A stretch of 64,000 nucleotides of DNA, from assembly GCF_014705715.1 (NCBI RefSeq), contig NZ_JACXLC010000001.1, forward strand, positions 1,966,457 to 2,030,456. The letters are read 5' to 3'. The stretch's first letter is position 1, and each line of letters starts with the position of its first letter. Origin of the DNA: Erythrobacter rubeus. Its GTDB lineage: Bacteria; Pseudomonadota; Alphaproteobacteria; Sphingomonadales; Sphingomonadaceae. Both the position numbers and the translations under genes were made by a program. Below, piece after piece: positions 27,322 to 35,679 of this stretch. The notes under the pieces were generated by a model that was given only the letters and a program-made list of their open reading frames with translations, searched no databases and was not told the origin of the DNA.

Positions 27322-28194
27322 CTATTTGTAAGGGCGCTCGTCCCACCAGGGGTAGAAATCGGGCATGTCCTCGCTGACCTTCGCCGGGTATCGCGGAGGG
27401 CGTTTTTCGAGGAAGCTCGCAATCCCCTCCTTCGCATCCGCCCCGCGCGACAGGCGATAGATCGCCCGGCTGTCAATCTTGTGCGCCTCCATCGGATGGT
27501 CCGCGCTCATCAGGCGCCACATCATCGCGCGGGTCATCGCGACCGAGACGGCGGAGGTGTTCTGCGCGATCTCCCGCGCCAGTTCGCGCGCTTCGTTCAT
27601 CAGCACTTGCGGCGAATGGACCGAGCGCACCAGCCCGCCCTGCTGAGCTTCTTCTGCGCCAAAGACCCGGCCCGAATAGCACCATTCGAGCGCCTGGCTG
27701 ATCCCGACGATCCGCGGCAGGAACCAGCTGGAGGCGGCCTCGGGCACGATCCCGCGCCGCGCGAAGACAAAGCCGAACCGCGCGGTCTCGCTCGCCAGCC
27801 GGATATCCATCGCAAGCTGCATCGTCGCGCCCACGCCCACCGCCACGCCGTTGCAGGCCGAGATCAGCGGCTTCTTGCTTTCGAACAAGCGCAACGTGAG
27901 CAATCCGCCGCCATCGCGCACACGCTCATCGGACAGGTCGGTGACCTCCTCTCCGCTGGCGAACACTTGCCCTCCCCCGTCCGGCGTCAGGTCCGCGCCG
28001 GCGCAGAAAGCGCGGTCGCCCGATCCGGTGAAGATCACAGCGCGAACGTCGTTATCGGCGTCGATATCGTCCATCGCCGCGATGATCTCCGCGCCCATCG
28101 TGCGGGTGTAGGCATTCATTTTGTCCGGGCGATTGAGTGTGATCGTGGCAATGCCATCGTCCTTGTCAACGAGGATCTGGGTGTAGTCGGTCAT
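27322..28194 (-). CDS. Enoyl-CoA hydratase/isomerase (crotonase) family protein
   Basis: The 290-residue crotonase-fold protein shows the oxyanion-hole segments IFTGSGDRAFCAGADL and ACNGVAVGVGATMQLAMDI, then FGFVFARRGIVPEAASSWFL with the catalytic Glu position (PEAASS) preserved. This supports hydratase or isomerase activity on an acyl-CoA; chain length and substrate are unknown. The C-terminus (PDFYPWWDERPYK) is typical of a long subgroup often annotated only as enoyl-CoA hydratase-related. GGAGAG precedes the ATG. marR lies 58 bp downstream in the same direction. Confidence 0.87.
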   Translation of the reverse strand: MTDYTQILVDKDDGIATITLNRPDKMNAYTRTMGAEIIAAMDDIDADNDVRAVIFTGSGDRAFCAGADLTPDGGGQVFASGEEVTDLSDERVRDGGGLLTLRLFESKKPLISACNGVAVGVGATMQLAMDIRLASETARFGFVFARRGIVPEAASSWFLPRIVGISQALEWCYSGRVFGAEEAQQGGLVRSVHSPQVLMNEARELAREIAQNTSAVSVAMTRAMMWRLMSADHPMEAHKIDSRAIYRLSRGADAKEGIASFLEKRPPRYPAKVSEDMPDFYPWWDERPYK

Positions 28195-28241
28195 CGTATC
28201 GCTGCTCTCCGAATGTAAGACATGGACCGCGCAAGCGGGGC

Positions 28242-28251
28242 TTTTCGAAAA
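28242..28251. promoter_or_regulatory. Palindrome TTTTCGAAAA upstream of the enoyl-CoA hydratase gene
   Basis: A 10-bp perfect palindrome lies about 50 bases upstream of the start codon, beside a short CCGC/GCGG hairpin (28228-28239). It may be an operator; no regulator can be named. Confidence 0.3.
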
Positions 28252-28270
28252 AACCGGAAACCGCCGGCAA

Positions 28271-28347
28271 TCCGCGCAATTCCGCGCACATCTGCGCTTT
28301 CGGCAAGCCCAAAGTGTGACTTTCCGGGCGGACGAGTGTCAGTTTCC
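28271..28347. repeat. Phased short direct repeats in the 28195-28431 intergenic region
   Basis: Three 10-base units in register start at 28271, 28281 and 28291 (TCCGCGCAAT, TCCGCGCACA, TCTGCGCTTT). A second pair of 13-mers, AGTGTGACTTTCC (28313-28325) and AGTGTCAGTTTCC (28335-28347), is 22 bases apart. Spacing by whole helical turns suggests protein binding on one DNA face. The rest of this 237-bp gap shows no gene. Confidence 0.4.
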
Positions 28348-28431
28348 ATTTCGCAGCAAGCATTATGAGAAGACTGGCAAGTTTTCATCGCTTTTTTCGA
28401 TAGGAGCGAGGCGCAGAGTAGGAAAGCGGAT

Positions 28432-28770
28432 CTAGGGCAGGCGCTCGTCACCGCGTTCAGCGAACATCCACCGATCGCCCCAGTCGCGCATCGCAGCCAT
28501 GACCGGCGCAAGTTCCCGACCTGCCTCGGTCAGGCGATATTGTGCTTTGCGCGCGTCGGGCGGATCACGTTCCATGATGCCGTGATCGACCAATGCGGCA
28601 AGTCGCGAAGTGAGTGCTGCGCGATTGATGCCCGTGTTCGGGAGAAATTCTTCGAACCGCGTCGCTCCCAGAAACGCTTCGCGCAGGATCAGGATGACCC
28701 AGCGGTCCCCCAGAATTCGGGACGCTCTCCCGACAGGGCACGGCGAATGAGAACGCTTGAATCTCTCCAT
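28432..28770 (-). CDS. HxlR-family winged-helix transcriptional regulator
   Basis: The 112-residue protein matches the HxlR fold: N-terminal Cys segment SHSPCPVGRASRILGDRW, helices LREAFLGATRFEEFLPNTGI and NRAALTSRLAALVDHGIMER, wing RKAQYRLTEAGRELAPV. The single Cys near the N-terminus can be redox-active in this family. ATG 28770 is chosen since the family begins here; the open frame extends further only by chance. Its start codon directly abuts one of two AGTCT-N7-AGACT repeats, and the divergent thioesterase gene abuts the other, so it probably represses both itself and that gene. Confidence 0.9.
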   Translation of the reverse strand: MERFKRSHSPCPVGRASRILGDRWVILILREAFLGATRFEEFLPNTGINRAALTSRLAALVDHGIMERDPPDARKAQYRLTEAGRELAPVMAAMRDWGDRWMFAERGDERLP

Positions 28771-28787
28771 AGTCTGAAACCTAGACT
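28771..28787. promoter_or_regulatory. Candidate HxlR operator 1, AGTCT-N7-AGACT
   Basis: A 17-bp element with perfect 5-bp arms lies against the start codon of the HxlR gene. The identical arm sequence and spacing recur at 28820-28836, 49 bp away centre to centre. Confidence 0.72.
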
Positions 28788-28819
28788 TGACGGCGAAATC
28801 CGCAAGAGCAATCAATATA

Positions 28820-28836
28820 AGTCTTGTTTCCAGACT
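28820..28836. promoter_or_regulatory. Candidate HxlR operator 2, AGTCT-N7-AGACT
   Basis: The second copy of the 17-bp element directly precedes the ribosome site (AAAGGAA) of the thioesterase gene and overlaps a TATAAG sequence that could be its -10 box. Binding here would block transcription of the thioesterase. Confidence 0.72.
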
Positions 28837-28849
28837 AAAGGAATAGCCT

Positions 28850-29314
28850 ATGCCCCGCCCAGGTTTCGACAATGAGGCCCAAGTCCTCGATTATATGAAA
28901 AAGATCGCCGTCGGCCGATCCGGTTTCAGCAATTTCCTCGCACTTGAACCTGTCAGATGTTGGGAGGGCGAAGCGGAGATATTGATGGAAGTGAGGCCGG
29001 AAATGACCCAGCATCATGGTTTCGCGCATGGCGCGATCGTGGGTCTGATGGCCGACAATGCGTGCGCCTGGGCGGCGAGCTCGGCAGTCGGAGATGTGGT
29101 AACGGGCAGCTATACGATTAACTTCCTCGCGCCCGCCAAAGGTAAACGGCTCCGATCAAAGGGGACCGTGGTCAAGGCGGGAAAGCGACAGGTCGTGGTC
29201 CGCGCCGATGTTTGGTCGGAAAGCGAAGATGCCGATCCCGTTCTGGTGGCCGTGGCACAAGGGACAATCGTTCCCACCGGCATCGACACCGCGCCCCAGA
29301 AGGCTGCAGCATAA
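28850..29314 (+). CDS. PaaI-family hotdog-fold thioesterase
   Basis: The 154-residue hotdog thioesterase carries the PaaI signature MTQHHGFAHGAIVGLMADNA, with the active-site Asp/Asn region, and the strand pair GSYTINFLAPAKGKRLRSKG. These enzymes release CoA from aryl- or acyl-CoA, often as a safety valve in aromatic acid breakdown. AAAGGAA sits about eight bases before the ATG. It is divergent from the HxlR gene and shares its paired operators, then ends at a terminator, so it is a one-gene transcript. Confidence 0.9.
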   Translation: MPRPGFDNEAQVLDYMKKIAVGRSGFSNFLALEPVRCWEGEAEILMEVRPEMTQHHGFAHGAIVGLMADNACAWAASSAVGDVVTGSYTINFLAPAKGKRLRSKGTVVKAGKRQVVVRADVWSESEDADPVLVAVAQGTIVPTGIDTAPQKAAA

Positions 29315-29324
29315 AACGGAAAAG

Positions 29325-29364
29325 CGCTGCCCGGATACGAAGGCCGGGCGGCGTTTCTTTTTTT
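29325..29364 (+). terminator. Rho-independent terminator after the thioesterase gene
   Basis: CGCTGCCCGG (29325-29334) pairs with CCGGGCGGCG (29344-29353) with one T-G wobble, followed by a TTTCTTTTTTT run. Confidence 0.88.
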
Positions 29365-29379
29365 GGAAATCGATCGGGC

Positions 29380-30291
29380 TTATCGCAGCGTATCCTCTTG
29401 CGCCATCGCTGCTGCAAAACGGTCTGAAAACTCGCGCACCTTTGCAGGAACATAGCTCGACGCGAGCCTGACCACATGGACCGGGAAAGCAGGCGTGTGC
29501 CAATCGGGCAAGGCTATCCGCACCCGGCCTACCGCGATATCCTCCTCAAGGGCCCAGAGCGGCCCGTGATGCAGACCTGCGCCTCCCAGGACCAGCTGGC
29601 GAATGGCAGTGACGCTGTTCGCCGCCACCCGCCCGGTTACTTCGGCACGTTTCTTCCGGCCATTGCTTTGCAGATCGAGCACTAGGCGGCGCTGCCCTCC
29701 CCTGTAGAACACGAAGGGATGGCCGGACAGATCGGCGGGGGTCGATGGCATACCGTGCTTCTCGAAATAGGATGCCGCTCCCACGATTACCCTGGGCACG
29801 ACCGCGACTTTACGTGCGACGAGGCTGGAATCCGTTAGTGTGCCGATCCGGACGACTGCGTCGAGCCCGCCCTGCGTCAGGTCGTCGAAACCGCTACCGA
29901 GGACCAGCTCGACATCCAGATCGGGCGCATCGCGCATCAGGTCTGCGATGACCGGGGCGACAAAGCGCGCTCCGAAATCGACGGGTGCGCCGATCCGCAA
30001 GCGTCCGCGCGGTTCATCGATCAGACCTGCAACATCCGCTTCGAGCGCGGCCCGCTCATCCAGAAGGCGTCGTACGCCTTCGTAATAACGCAGACCCGCT
30101 TCGGTGGGCACGCTGCGCTTGGTCGATCGGCGGAGCAGTTTGGCCTGCAGGCGATCCTCGAGCGCAGAGACCTTCCGACTGACCGAGGACGGATCGACGC
30201 CCATTTCCTCGGCGACCGCGCGCAGGCTGCCCGCTTCCACGACGCGGATGAATATCTGATCGGGCGCATTCACTTCGTGCACTATTTGCAT
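29380..30291 (-). CDS. LysR-family transcriptional regulator
   Basis: The 303-residue regulator has the N-terminal LysR helix-turn-helix (IFIRVVEAGSLRAVAEEMGVDPSSVSRKVSALEDRLQAKLL) and a periplasmic-binding-like effector domain (GRLRIGAPVDFGARFVAPVI, LDAVVRIGTLTDSSLVARKV). It belongs to the subgroup often called AaeR/DsdC-like in databases, with no fixed ligand. It is divergent from the SDR gene at 30391 across about 100 bp that contain CACAT-N7-ATGTG, so it most likely controls that gene. Confidence 0.9.
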   Translation of the reverse strand: MQIVHEVNAPDQIFIRVVEAGSLRAVAEEMGVDPSSVSRKVSALEDRLQAKLLRRSTKRSVPTEAGLRYYEGVRRLLDERAALEADVAGLIDEPRGRLRIGAPVDFGARFVAPVIADLMRDAPDLDVELVLGSGFDDLTQGGLDAVVRIGTLTDSSLVARKVAVVPRVIVGAASYFEKHGMPSTPADLSGHPFVFYRGGQRRLVLDLQSNGRKKRAEVTGRVAANSVTAIRQLVLGGAGLHHGPLWALEEDIAVGRVRIALPDWHTPAFPVHVVRLASSYVPAKVREFSDRFAAAMAQEDTLR

Positions 30292-30295
30292 TTAG

Positions 30296-30312
30296 CACAT
30301 GCAGATAATGTG
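30296..30312. promoter_or_regulatory. Candidate LysR box CACAT-N7-ATGTG
   Basis: A 17-bp inverted repeat with perfect 5-bp arms lies four bases from the LysR start and about 80 bases from the divergent SDR start. Its symmetry and position fit a LysR recognition site. Confidence 0.55.
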
Positions 30313-30390
30313 TCTACGATCATAAGGCTGCATCTGCCATCTCTCTTTTCGTCGCCAGCGAGACTGGCTTTTTTGAAAAGGAGAAGAACG

Positions 30391-31197
30391 GTGACCAACC
30401 CCACGAACGCAGCCCCGGCAACAGCGCGCAACAACACCCTTGACGAAGCAGGCAAGACTGCGCTCATCACCGGGGCGAGCCGCGGACTCGGACGCGCCAT
30501 GGCGCTGGCTCTTTCAGCGAGCGGCTGGAACGTGATTGGCACCTATCGCAGCCGCGCCGAAGAGGCCGAGACGGTTGCGCAGGAAGTCAGCGAACGTGGT
30601 GGCCGCGCGGCCATGCTGCCATTCGATGCCGAAACGACGGACCTGGCGGAATTCATGGCCAAGGTACAAGAAGCCCTCTCCAATCTCGGAAGCGAGACGA
30701 TCGACGCTCTGGTCAACAATGCAGGCTCTGCGCACCATGCGCCGATTGCCGACACCGATCTGGACGATCTCGACGCGATGTACCGGCTTCACGTCCGCGC
30801 TCCGCTCGCCCTGACACAGGCCGCTCTTCCGCTGCTGACCGACGGAGGACGGGTGCTGTTCCTGTCCACCGGTCTCGCCCGCTTCGCACTTCCGGGATAC
30901 GGGGCCTATGCGGCGATGAAGGGTGCCGTCGAAGTGATGGCCCGCTACGCAGCCAAGGAATTGGGCGAGCGCGGCATCCGGGTGAACACCATCGCACCCG
31001 GAGCGATCGAAACCGACTTCGGCGGAGGCGCCGTGCGCGACAACCCGGAAGTGAACGCGCACGTTTCCGCGATGACGGCGCTTGGCCGCCCTGGTCTGCC
31101 GCAGGAGATCGGCGATGCGGTGGCAGCGATCCTGTCGAGCGATATGCGCTGGATGTCGGGCGAACGGATCGAAATTTCAGGCGGTCAGGGACTCTGA
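30391..31197 (+). CDS. Short-chain dehydrogenase/reductase (classical SDR)
   Basis: The 268-residue oxidoreductase has the cofactor loop ALITGASRGLGRAMALAL, the NNAG motif (ALVNNAGSAHHA), the catalytic Ser and YxxxK (LSTGLARFALPGYGAYAAMK) and the Pro-Gly turn (NTIAPGAIETDFGG). A Tyr-Arg-Ser-Arg after beta-2 suggests NADP(H). The substrate is unknown. GTG 30391 is used because AAAAGGAG sits seven bases upstream; the frame is open further upstream through the LysR promoter but carries no homologous residues. Divergent LysR control is likely. Confidence 0.88.
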   Translation: MTNPTNAAPATARNNTLDEAGKTALITGASRGLGRAMALALSASGWNVIGTYRSRAEEAETVAQEVSERGGRAAMLPFDAETTDLAEFMAKVQEALSNLGSETIDALVNNAGSAHHAPIADTDLDDLDAMYRLHVRAPLALTQAALPLLTDGGRVLFLSTGLARFALPGYGAYAAMKGAVEVMARYAAKELGERGIRVNTIAPGAIETDFGGGAVRDNPEVNAHVSAMTALGRPGLPQEIGDAVAAILSSDMRWMSGERIEISGGQGL

Positions 31198-31226
31198 TCT
31201 GACGCCGGTCCCTCACCCGACACGAA

Positions 31227-31261
31227 AAAGCCCCGCTGCGAGAGGATCGCAGCGGGGCTTT
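31227..31261. terminator. Strong bidirectional terminator between two SDR genes
   Basis: A perfect 15-bp stem (AAAGCCCCGCTGCGA, 31227-31241, with its complement at 31247-31261) closes a GAGGA loop between the converging SDR genes. Confidence 0.93.
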
Positions 31262-31285
31262 CGATTGGTTGGGCCAGCCGGGTGT

Positions 31286-32071
<786 letters not shown>

Positions 32072-32098
32072 TATTCTCTTTCCTCTCTGGGGTTTGAC

Positions 32099-33271
32099 TT
32101 AAACTGCCTCAACGATGGTGACATTGGCGACGCCGCCGCCTTCGCACATCGTCTGGAGGCCGTATTTCTTGTCGTGACGCTTCAGCGCATGGACGAGCGT
32201 CGCCATCAGCTTCGTACCGCTCGCACCGAGCGGGTGGCCGAGCGCGATTGCACCGCCATGGACATTGAGCCGGTCGGGGTCGGCACCGGTATGCTTGAGC
32301 CAGGCGAGCGGGACCGGCGCGAACGCCTCGTTCACTTCATAAAGGTCGATATCGTCGATCTTCATGCCGGCGCGTTCCAGCGCGCGGTCGGTCGCGAAGA
32401 GCGGTTCTTCGAGCATGATCACCGGATCGCCGGCCGTCACGGTCAGGTTGTGGATGCGCGCCATGGGCGTCAGGCCGTGCTGCTTCAAAGCCTCTTCCGA
32501 CACGACCATCACCGCCGACGAGCCGTCGCAAATCTGGCTCGCCGAAGCCGCCGTGATCTTGCCATCGGGCGCGAGCAGCTTGACCCCGGCAATACCCTCA
32601 AGCGTCGCGTCGAACCGGATGCCTTCATCGACCGTGTGCATCTCCTCGCCCTCCGGCGTTTCGATCTGGACCGGCACGATCTCGTTTTCGAATGCACCGG
32701 TTTCGGTCGCCTTGATCGCGCGCATGTGACTTTCGAGCGCGAAGCTATCGAGCTGCTCCTTCGAGAAGTCGTGCTTGTCCGCAATCATCTGTGCGCCCAT
32801 GAATTGGCTGAACTGCACGCCCGGATATTTCTCCTGAACGCCGGGCGACATGTAATTGCCCAGCCCCTCTTTCATGTGAAGCGTCATGTTCGAACCCATC
32901 GGCACGCGAGTCATGCTTTCGACGCCGCTGGCGATGACGACGTCCTGCGTCCCGCTCATAACGGCCTGCGCGGCGAACTGGATCGCCTGCTGCGAAGAAC
33001 CGCACTGGCGGTCGATCGAAACCGCCGGGGTGGATTGCGGGAGAAGCTTCGATGCGAGCACGCCCATGCGCCCGACCTGGCCCGCCTGCTCGCCCGCTTG
33101 GCTGACGCAGCCGGTCACGACATCGTCGACCGCTTTCGGATCGATGCCGCTGCGCTCGACAACCGCGTCGAGCGATTTGGCGAGGAGATCGACGGGGTGT
33201 ACACCGGCAAGGCGGCCGCCGCGCTTGCCGCCGGCGGTGCGGACGGCATCGACGATATAGGCTGTGGGCAT
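32099..33271 (-). CDS. Acetyl-CoA acetyltransferase / 3-ketoacyl-CoA thiolase
   Basis: The 390-residue thiolase has the acylated Cys in VSIDRQCGSSQQAIQFAAQA (about Cys90), the His loop in NVHGGAIALGHPLGASGTKL and the second Cys in TMCEGGGVANVTIVE. It cleaves 3-ketoacyl-CoA or condenses acetyl-CoA. ATG 33271 (MPTAYIVDAVRT) matches the family start; the frame is open upstream by chance. A 14-bp palindrome, CGTTTACGTAAACG, lies 17 bases upstream of the start. It is the first gene of the thiolase-SDR operon. The N-terminal AYIVDAVRTAGGKRGG type is common in fatty-acid breakdown operons. Confidence 0.93.
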   Translation of the reverse strand: MPTAYIVDAVRTAGGKRGGRLAGVHPVDLLAKSLDAVVERSGIDPKAVDDVVTGCVSQAGEQAGQVGRMGVLASKLLPQSTPAVSIDRQCGSSQQAIQFAAQAVMSGTQDVVIASGVESMTRVPMGSNMTLHMKEGLGNYMSPGVQEKYPGVQFSQFMGAQMIADKHDFSKEQLDSFALESHMRAIKATETGAFENEIVPVQIETPEGEEMHTVDEGIRFDATLEGIAGVKLLAPDGKITAASASQICDGSSAVMVVSEEALKQHGLTPMARIHNLTVTAGDPVIMLEEPLFATDRALERAGMKIDDIDLYEVNEAFAPVPLAWLKHTGADPDRLNVHGGAIALGHPLGASGTKLMATLVHALKRHDKKYGLQTMCEGGGVANVTIVEAV

Positions 33272-33288
33272 GATCGGGGGTGTCCTCT

Positions 33289-33302
33289 CGTTTACGTAAA
33301 CG
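33289..33302. promoter_or_regulatory. LiuR-like operator palindrome at the thiolase promoter
   Basis: CGTTTACGTAAACG is a perfect 14-bp palindrome, and with the next base gives TTTACGTAAACGT, i.e. two ACGT cores two bases apart. This resembles LiuR-type sites known from fatty-acid and branched-chain degradation genes of proteobacteria. The regulator gene itself is not in the window. Confidence 0.6.
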
Positions 33303-33430
33303 TTGCTGTTTGCCACTCGCCTATGGGAGGGGCGGCGCGGAATCAAGGACGCAAAATGGTGGGCGCTGCGCGCCTTGCGTCCGCTGGCTCTTGTGTCGCT
33401 ACGGCAAGCGTGGTTAGCGCTGGCCCGGAC

Positions 33431-34705
33431 ATGTCCATCAGCGATCTCGCCACCAACGCACAAAGAGCGCTCGAGCGCGGCGATCCTGCCGCTTTGGCGA
33501 TGTTCGACCGCGCGATAAAGGGTGATCCGGGCAATGCACGGCTGTGGCTCGGTAAGGCGCGCGCGCTCGAACTGGTAGACGACAGGAAAGGCGCGCGGAT
33601 CGTGGCGCAACAGATCGCGGACCAGGCTCCGGGCTTTATCGACGCGCAGGACAAACTGGCGGAGATGAGATTGGCGGCGGGCGAGCCTGATTTCGCCTCG
33701 CATTACGCCAAGGCTGCCTCCAGGCAGCCGCGCGATCCCAACATCCTTGCCGCATGGTGCAATGCGCTCGGGGCGGTGGATCGCTCAGGCGAGGCGGCGG
33801 ACATTGCAGCGCAGGCGCGAAGCCGCTTCCCGGACGAGCCGCACTTCACGCTTCTGGAAGCTATGCATGCGGGAGCAGGGGGCGAGTGGGACCGCGCCGA
33901 AGCGATCTTTGCCTCGCTCGCAAGCTCGACACCGCAGCGCCTAATACAGGAAGCGCGGCACAGGCTGCGCGCTGAAGACTCCGGCAAAGCGCAGACCCTG
34001 CTTGATCAGGCACTGGCAAAAGACCCATGGAACATCGCGGCATGGGCGCTGCTGGACATCGTGTGGCGCATAAGCGGTGACGCACGGGCGGACTGGCTTC
34101 ATGGTCAAGAAGGGCTGGTGCAAATCCGCCCCCTCGCCGGACGAGAAGGCCTAGTCAGCGATGCCGCCAGCGAATTGCGCAAGCTGCATGACAATTCGGC
34201 GATGCCTATTGGACAATCGTTGCGCGGAGGCAGCCAGACCCGCGGCATCCTGTTCGACCGTGCGGAGCCGATCTTTGCCGAACTGCGAGATGCGATCCTC
34301 GCGACGTTGAAGGAGTACCGCGCAGACCTCCCTCCCCTCGACGAAACCCACCCGCTCCTGCGGCACCGCGAAACCCCGTGGTCGCTTGCAGGATCTTGGT
34401 CCGTGCGGCTGGCCGGCGGCGACGATCACCATGCATCGCACATTCACCCGGCGGGCATCGTCTCCAGCGCGCTCTACCTCGTCGTACCTGAAGCCGCCGC
34501 AGACGAGACAGCGCGCCAAGGATGGCTGGAGCTCGGCCGCCCTCCTCGCGATCTCGGGCTCGAGCTACCCGCGCTGGCGACTATCAAGCCGAAACCCGGC
34601 CATCTCGCGCTATTCCCCTCAACGATGTACCACGGCACGACCCCGTTCGGCGCTGTCGGCCAGAGTGAGCGCATGACGGTCGCGTTCGATGTAAAGGTTA
34701 GTTGA
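33431..34705 (+). CDS. TPR protein with C-terminal 2OG-Fe(II) oxygenase-like domain
   Basis: The 424-residue protein has TPR-like helical repeats in residues ~1-230 (ALERGDPAALAMFDRAIKGD, NARLWLGKARALELVDDRKG) and a C-terminal putative 2-oxoglutarate/Fe(II) oxygenase domain. The metal and co-substrate residues are suggested by HHASHIHPAGIVSSALYLVV, FPSTMYHGTTPF and a late Arg (SERMTVAFD). Such fusions are known but no substrate is established; protein side-chain hydroxylation is a guess. ATG 33431 begins the TPR region but has a poor ribosome site; ATG 33356, with AAGGA six bases upstream, would add 25 residues. Its 3' end overlaps the converging gene by eight bases. Confidence 0.75.
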   Translation: MSISDLATNAQRALERGDPAALAMFDRAIKGDPGNARLWLGKARALELVDDRKGARIVAQQIADQAPGFIDAQDKLAEMRLAAGEPDFASHYAKAASRQPRDPNILAAWCNALGAVDRSGEAADIAAQARSRFPDEPHFTLLEAMHAGAGGEWDRAEAIFASLASSTPQRLIQEARHRLRAEDSGKAQTLLDQALAKDPWNIAAWALLDIVWRISGDARADWLHGQEGLVQIRPLAGREGLVSDAASELRKLHDNSAMPIGQSLRGGSQTRGILFDRAEPIFAELRDAILATLKEYRADLPPLDETHPLLRHRETPWSLAGSWSVRLAGGDDHHASHIHPAGIVSSALYLVVPEAAADETARQGWLELGRPPRDLGLELPALATIKPKPGHLALFPSTMYHGTTPFGAVGQSERMTVAFDVKVS

Positions 34706-35279
34706 GGCGGCGGACCTTTACCGCGCGTTTGTTATTCACCTTCGCCTTGAAGCTGCCCAGCGCGGCTTTTTTGATGACGATAGTGTCGCCCGCACCGAAC
34801 CTGCGAAACCCGGTCGTGCTTTCGGTCTCGATCCAGCGGGCGCCGTCTTCCAGCTCGAAGATATGCCGGCCATTGCCGAGCTTTTCGGCGTTGGCGAGCG
34901 TCGCCGTGATTTCGTTCACGTCATCGTCGCCATCGCTGCCGCCGAACAACCGGATCTTCGGCAGGTTCAATCCGAACAGCCCGCGCTTGGCCTCGACGAT
35001 CTGCTCACGCTCGGCGAGAACAAGCTCTTTCGATTCCTGCGCTTCGAACACCTTGGCGACTTCGCGGTCGAAACACGCGAGGCGCTCGGTCGGATCGGCG
35101 ATTTCGCGGCAATCGAACATCTTGCCGATCACTTCGGGCGTTTCGAGGGCATCGGCCGGGTCTGACGGCGTCTGCGCCGACAACGGCGCGGACAAGGGCG
35201 CGGACAACGCCAAGACTGAAATCCCGGCCACCACTGCGATGGCGGCGGGGTTGGTTGGCAGCGAGCAAAACGCGTTCAT
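34698..35279 (-). CDS. Small secreted protein of unknown function
   Basis: The 193-residue protein has a signal peptide (IAVVAGISVLALSAPLSAPL...) and then a segment, FDCREIADPTERLACFDREV, whose two cysteines and LACFD motif recur in uncharacterised envelope proteins. The C-terminal half is a predicted beta-strand domain (GNGRHIFELEDGARWIE, GDTIVIKKAALGSFKAKV). I do not recognise a function. It converges with and overlaps the 2OG oxygenase-like gene by eight bases. Confidence 0.7.
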   Translation of the reverse strand: MNAFCSLPTNPAAIAVVAGISVLALSAPLSAPLSAQTPSDPADALETPEVIGKMFDCREIADPTERLACFDREVAKVFEAQESKELVLAEREQIVEAKRGLFGLNLPKIRLFGGSDGDDDVNEITATLANAEKLGNGRHIFELEDGARWIETESTTGFRRFGAGDTIVIKKAALGSFKAKVNNKRAVKVRRLN

Positions 35280-35675
35280 GATTGAATTTCTCCGGAAGCC
35301 AGGTGCGACGATAATGCCATTACCGGGTGTGGCAATGTGTTACCGGGGTCCTGGGCCGGATTGCAAGAACACACGCAATTTCGTGCAAACCGATGGTTAA
35401 TTCGCGCTGTCTAGGAGTGTTGCACCACTGCTACACCGCGATTTCAATTTGGCGAAAACGCTTGTAATCGCTTTTCATTCGCCGACCAAGGGGCGTAACC
35501 CATAGTGCAGGGACCGGACGGGCGGATTCCGCGCAGGGTATGCGTGGGCCGTGAACGGATATCCCGACGAATGGATGGCGACACCGCAAGGTCTTACCGG
35601 GCCGAGTGACTGGAACCGTCTTAAACGTGCCTTTCAATATTTAGGGAAGGCATCTGTCATGAGGGTAGAAACCAT
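35280..35675. other. Intergenic region upstream of the first TonB-dependent receptor
   Basis: This 396-bp stretch holds the divergent promoters for the small secreted protein and the receptor. I find no tRNA, repeat or clear terminator. A short frame (35551-35679) overlaps the receptor start by four bases and is listed separately. GTTGCACCACTGCTACA near 35418 is an imperfect repeat that may belong to a promoter. Confidence 0.5.
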
Positions 35676-35679
35676 ATGA
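35551..35679 (+). CDS. Candidate 42-codon upstream ORF coupled to the TonB receptor start
   Basis: A GTG-started frame of 42 codons (begins VNGYPDEWMATPQGL, ends VMRVETI) finishes in ATATGA, so its stop overlaps the receptor ATG at 35676 by four bases. An internal ATG at 35575 is another start. No good ribosome site precedes the GTG, and codon use is not clearly that of a real gene. It could be a regulatory leader peptide or chance. Confidence 0.25.
   Translation: MNGYPDEWMATPQGLTGPSDWNRLKRAFQYLGKASVMRVETI

Noticed and set aside
32174..33430. N-terminal extension of the TPR-oxygenase frame across the thiolase gene
   Set aside because: It is antisense to thiolase, has no similarity and only exists because the frame is open in GC-rich DNA.
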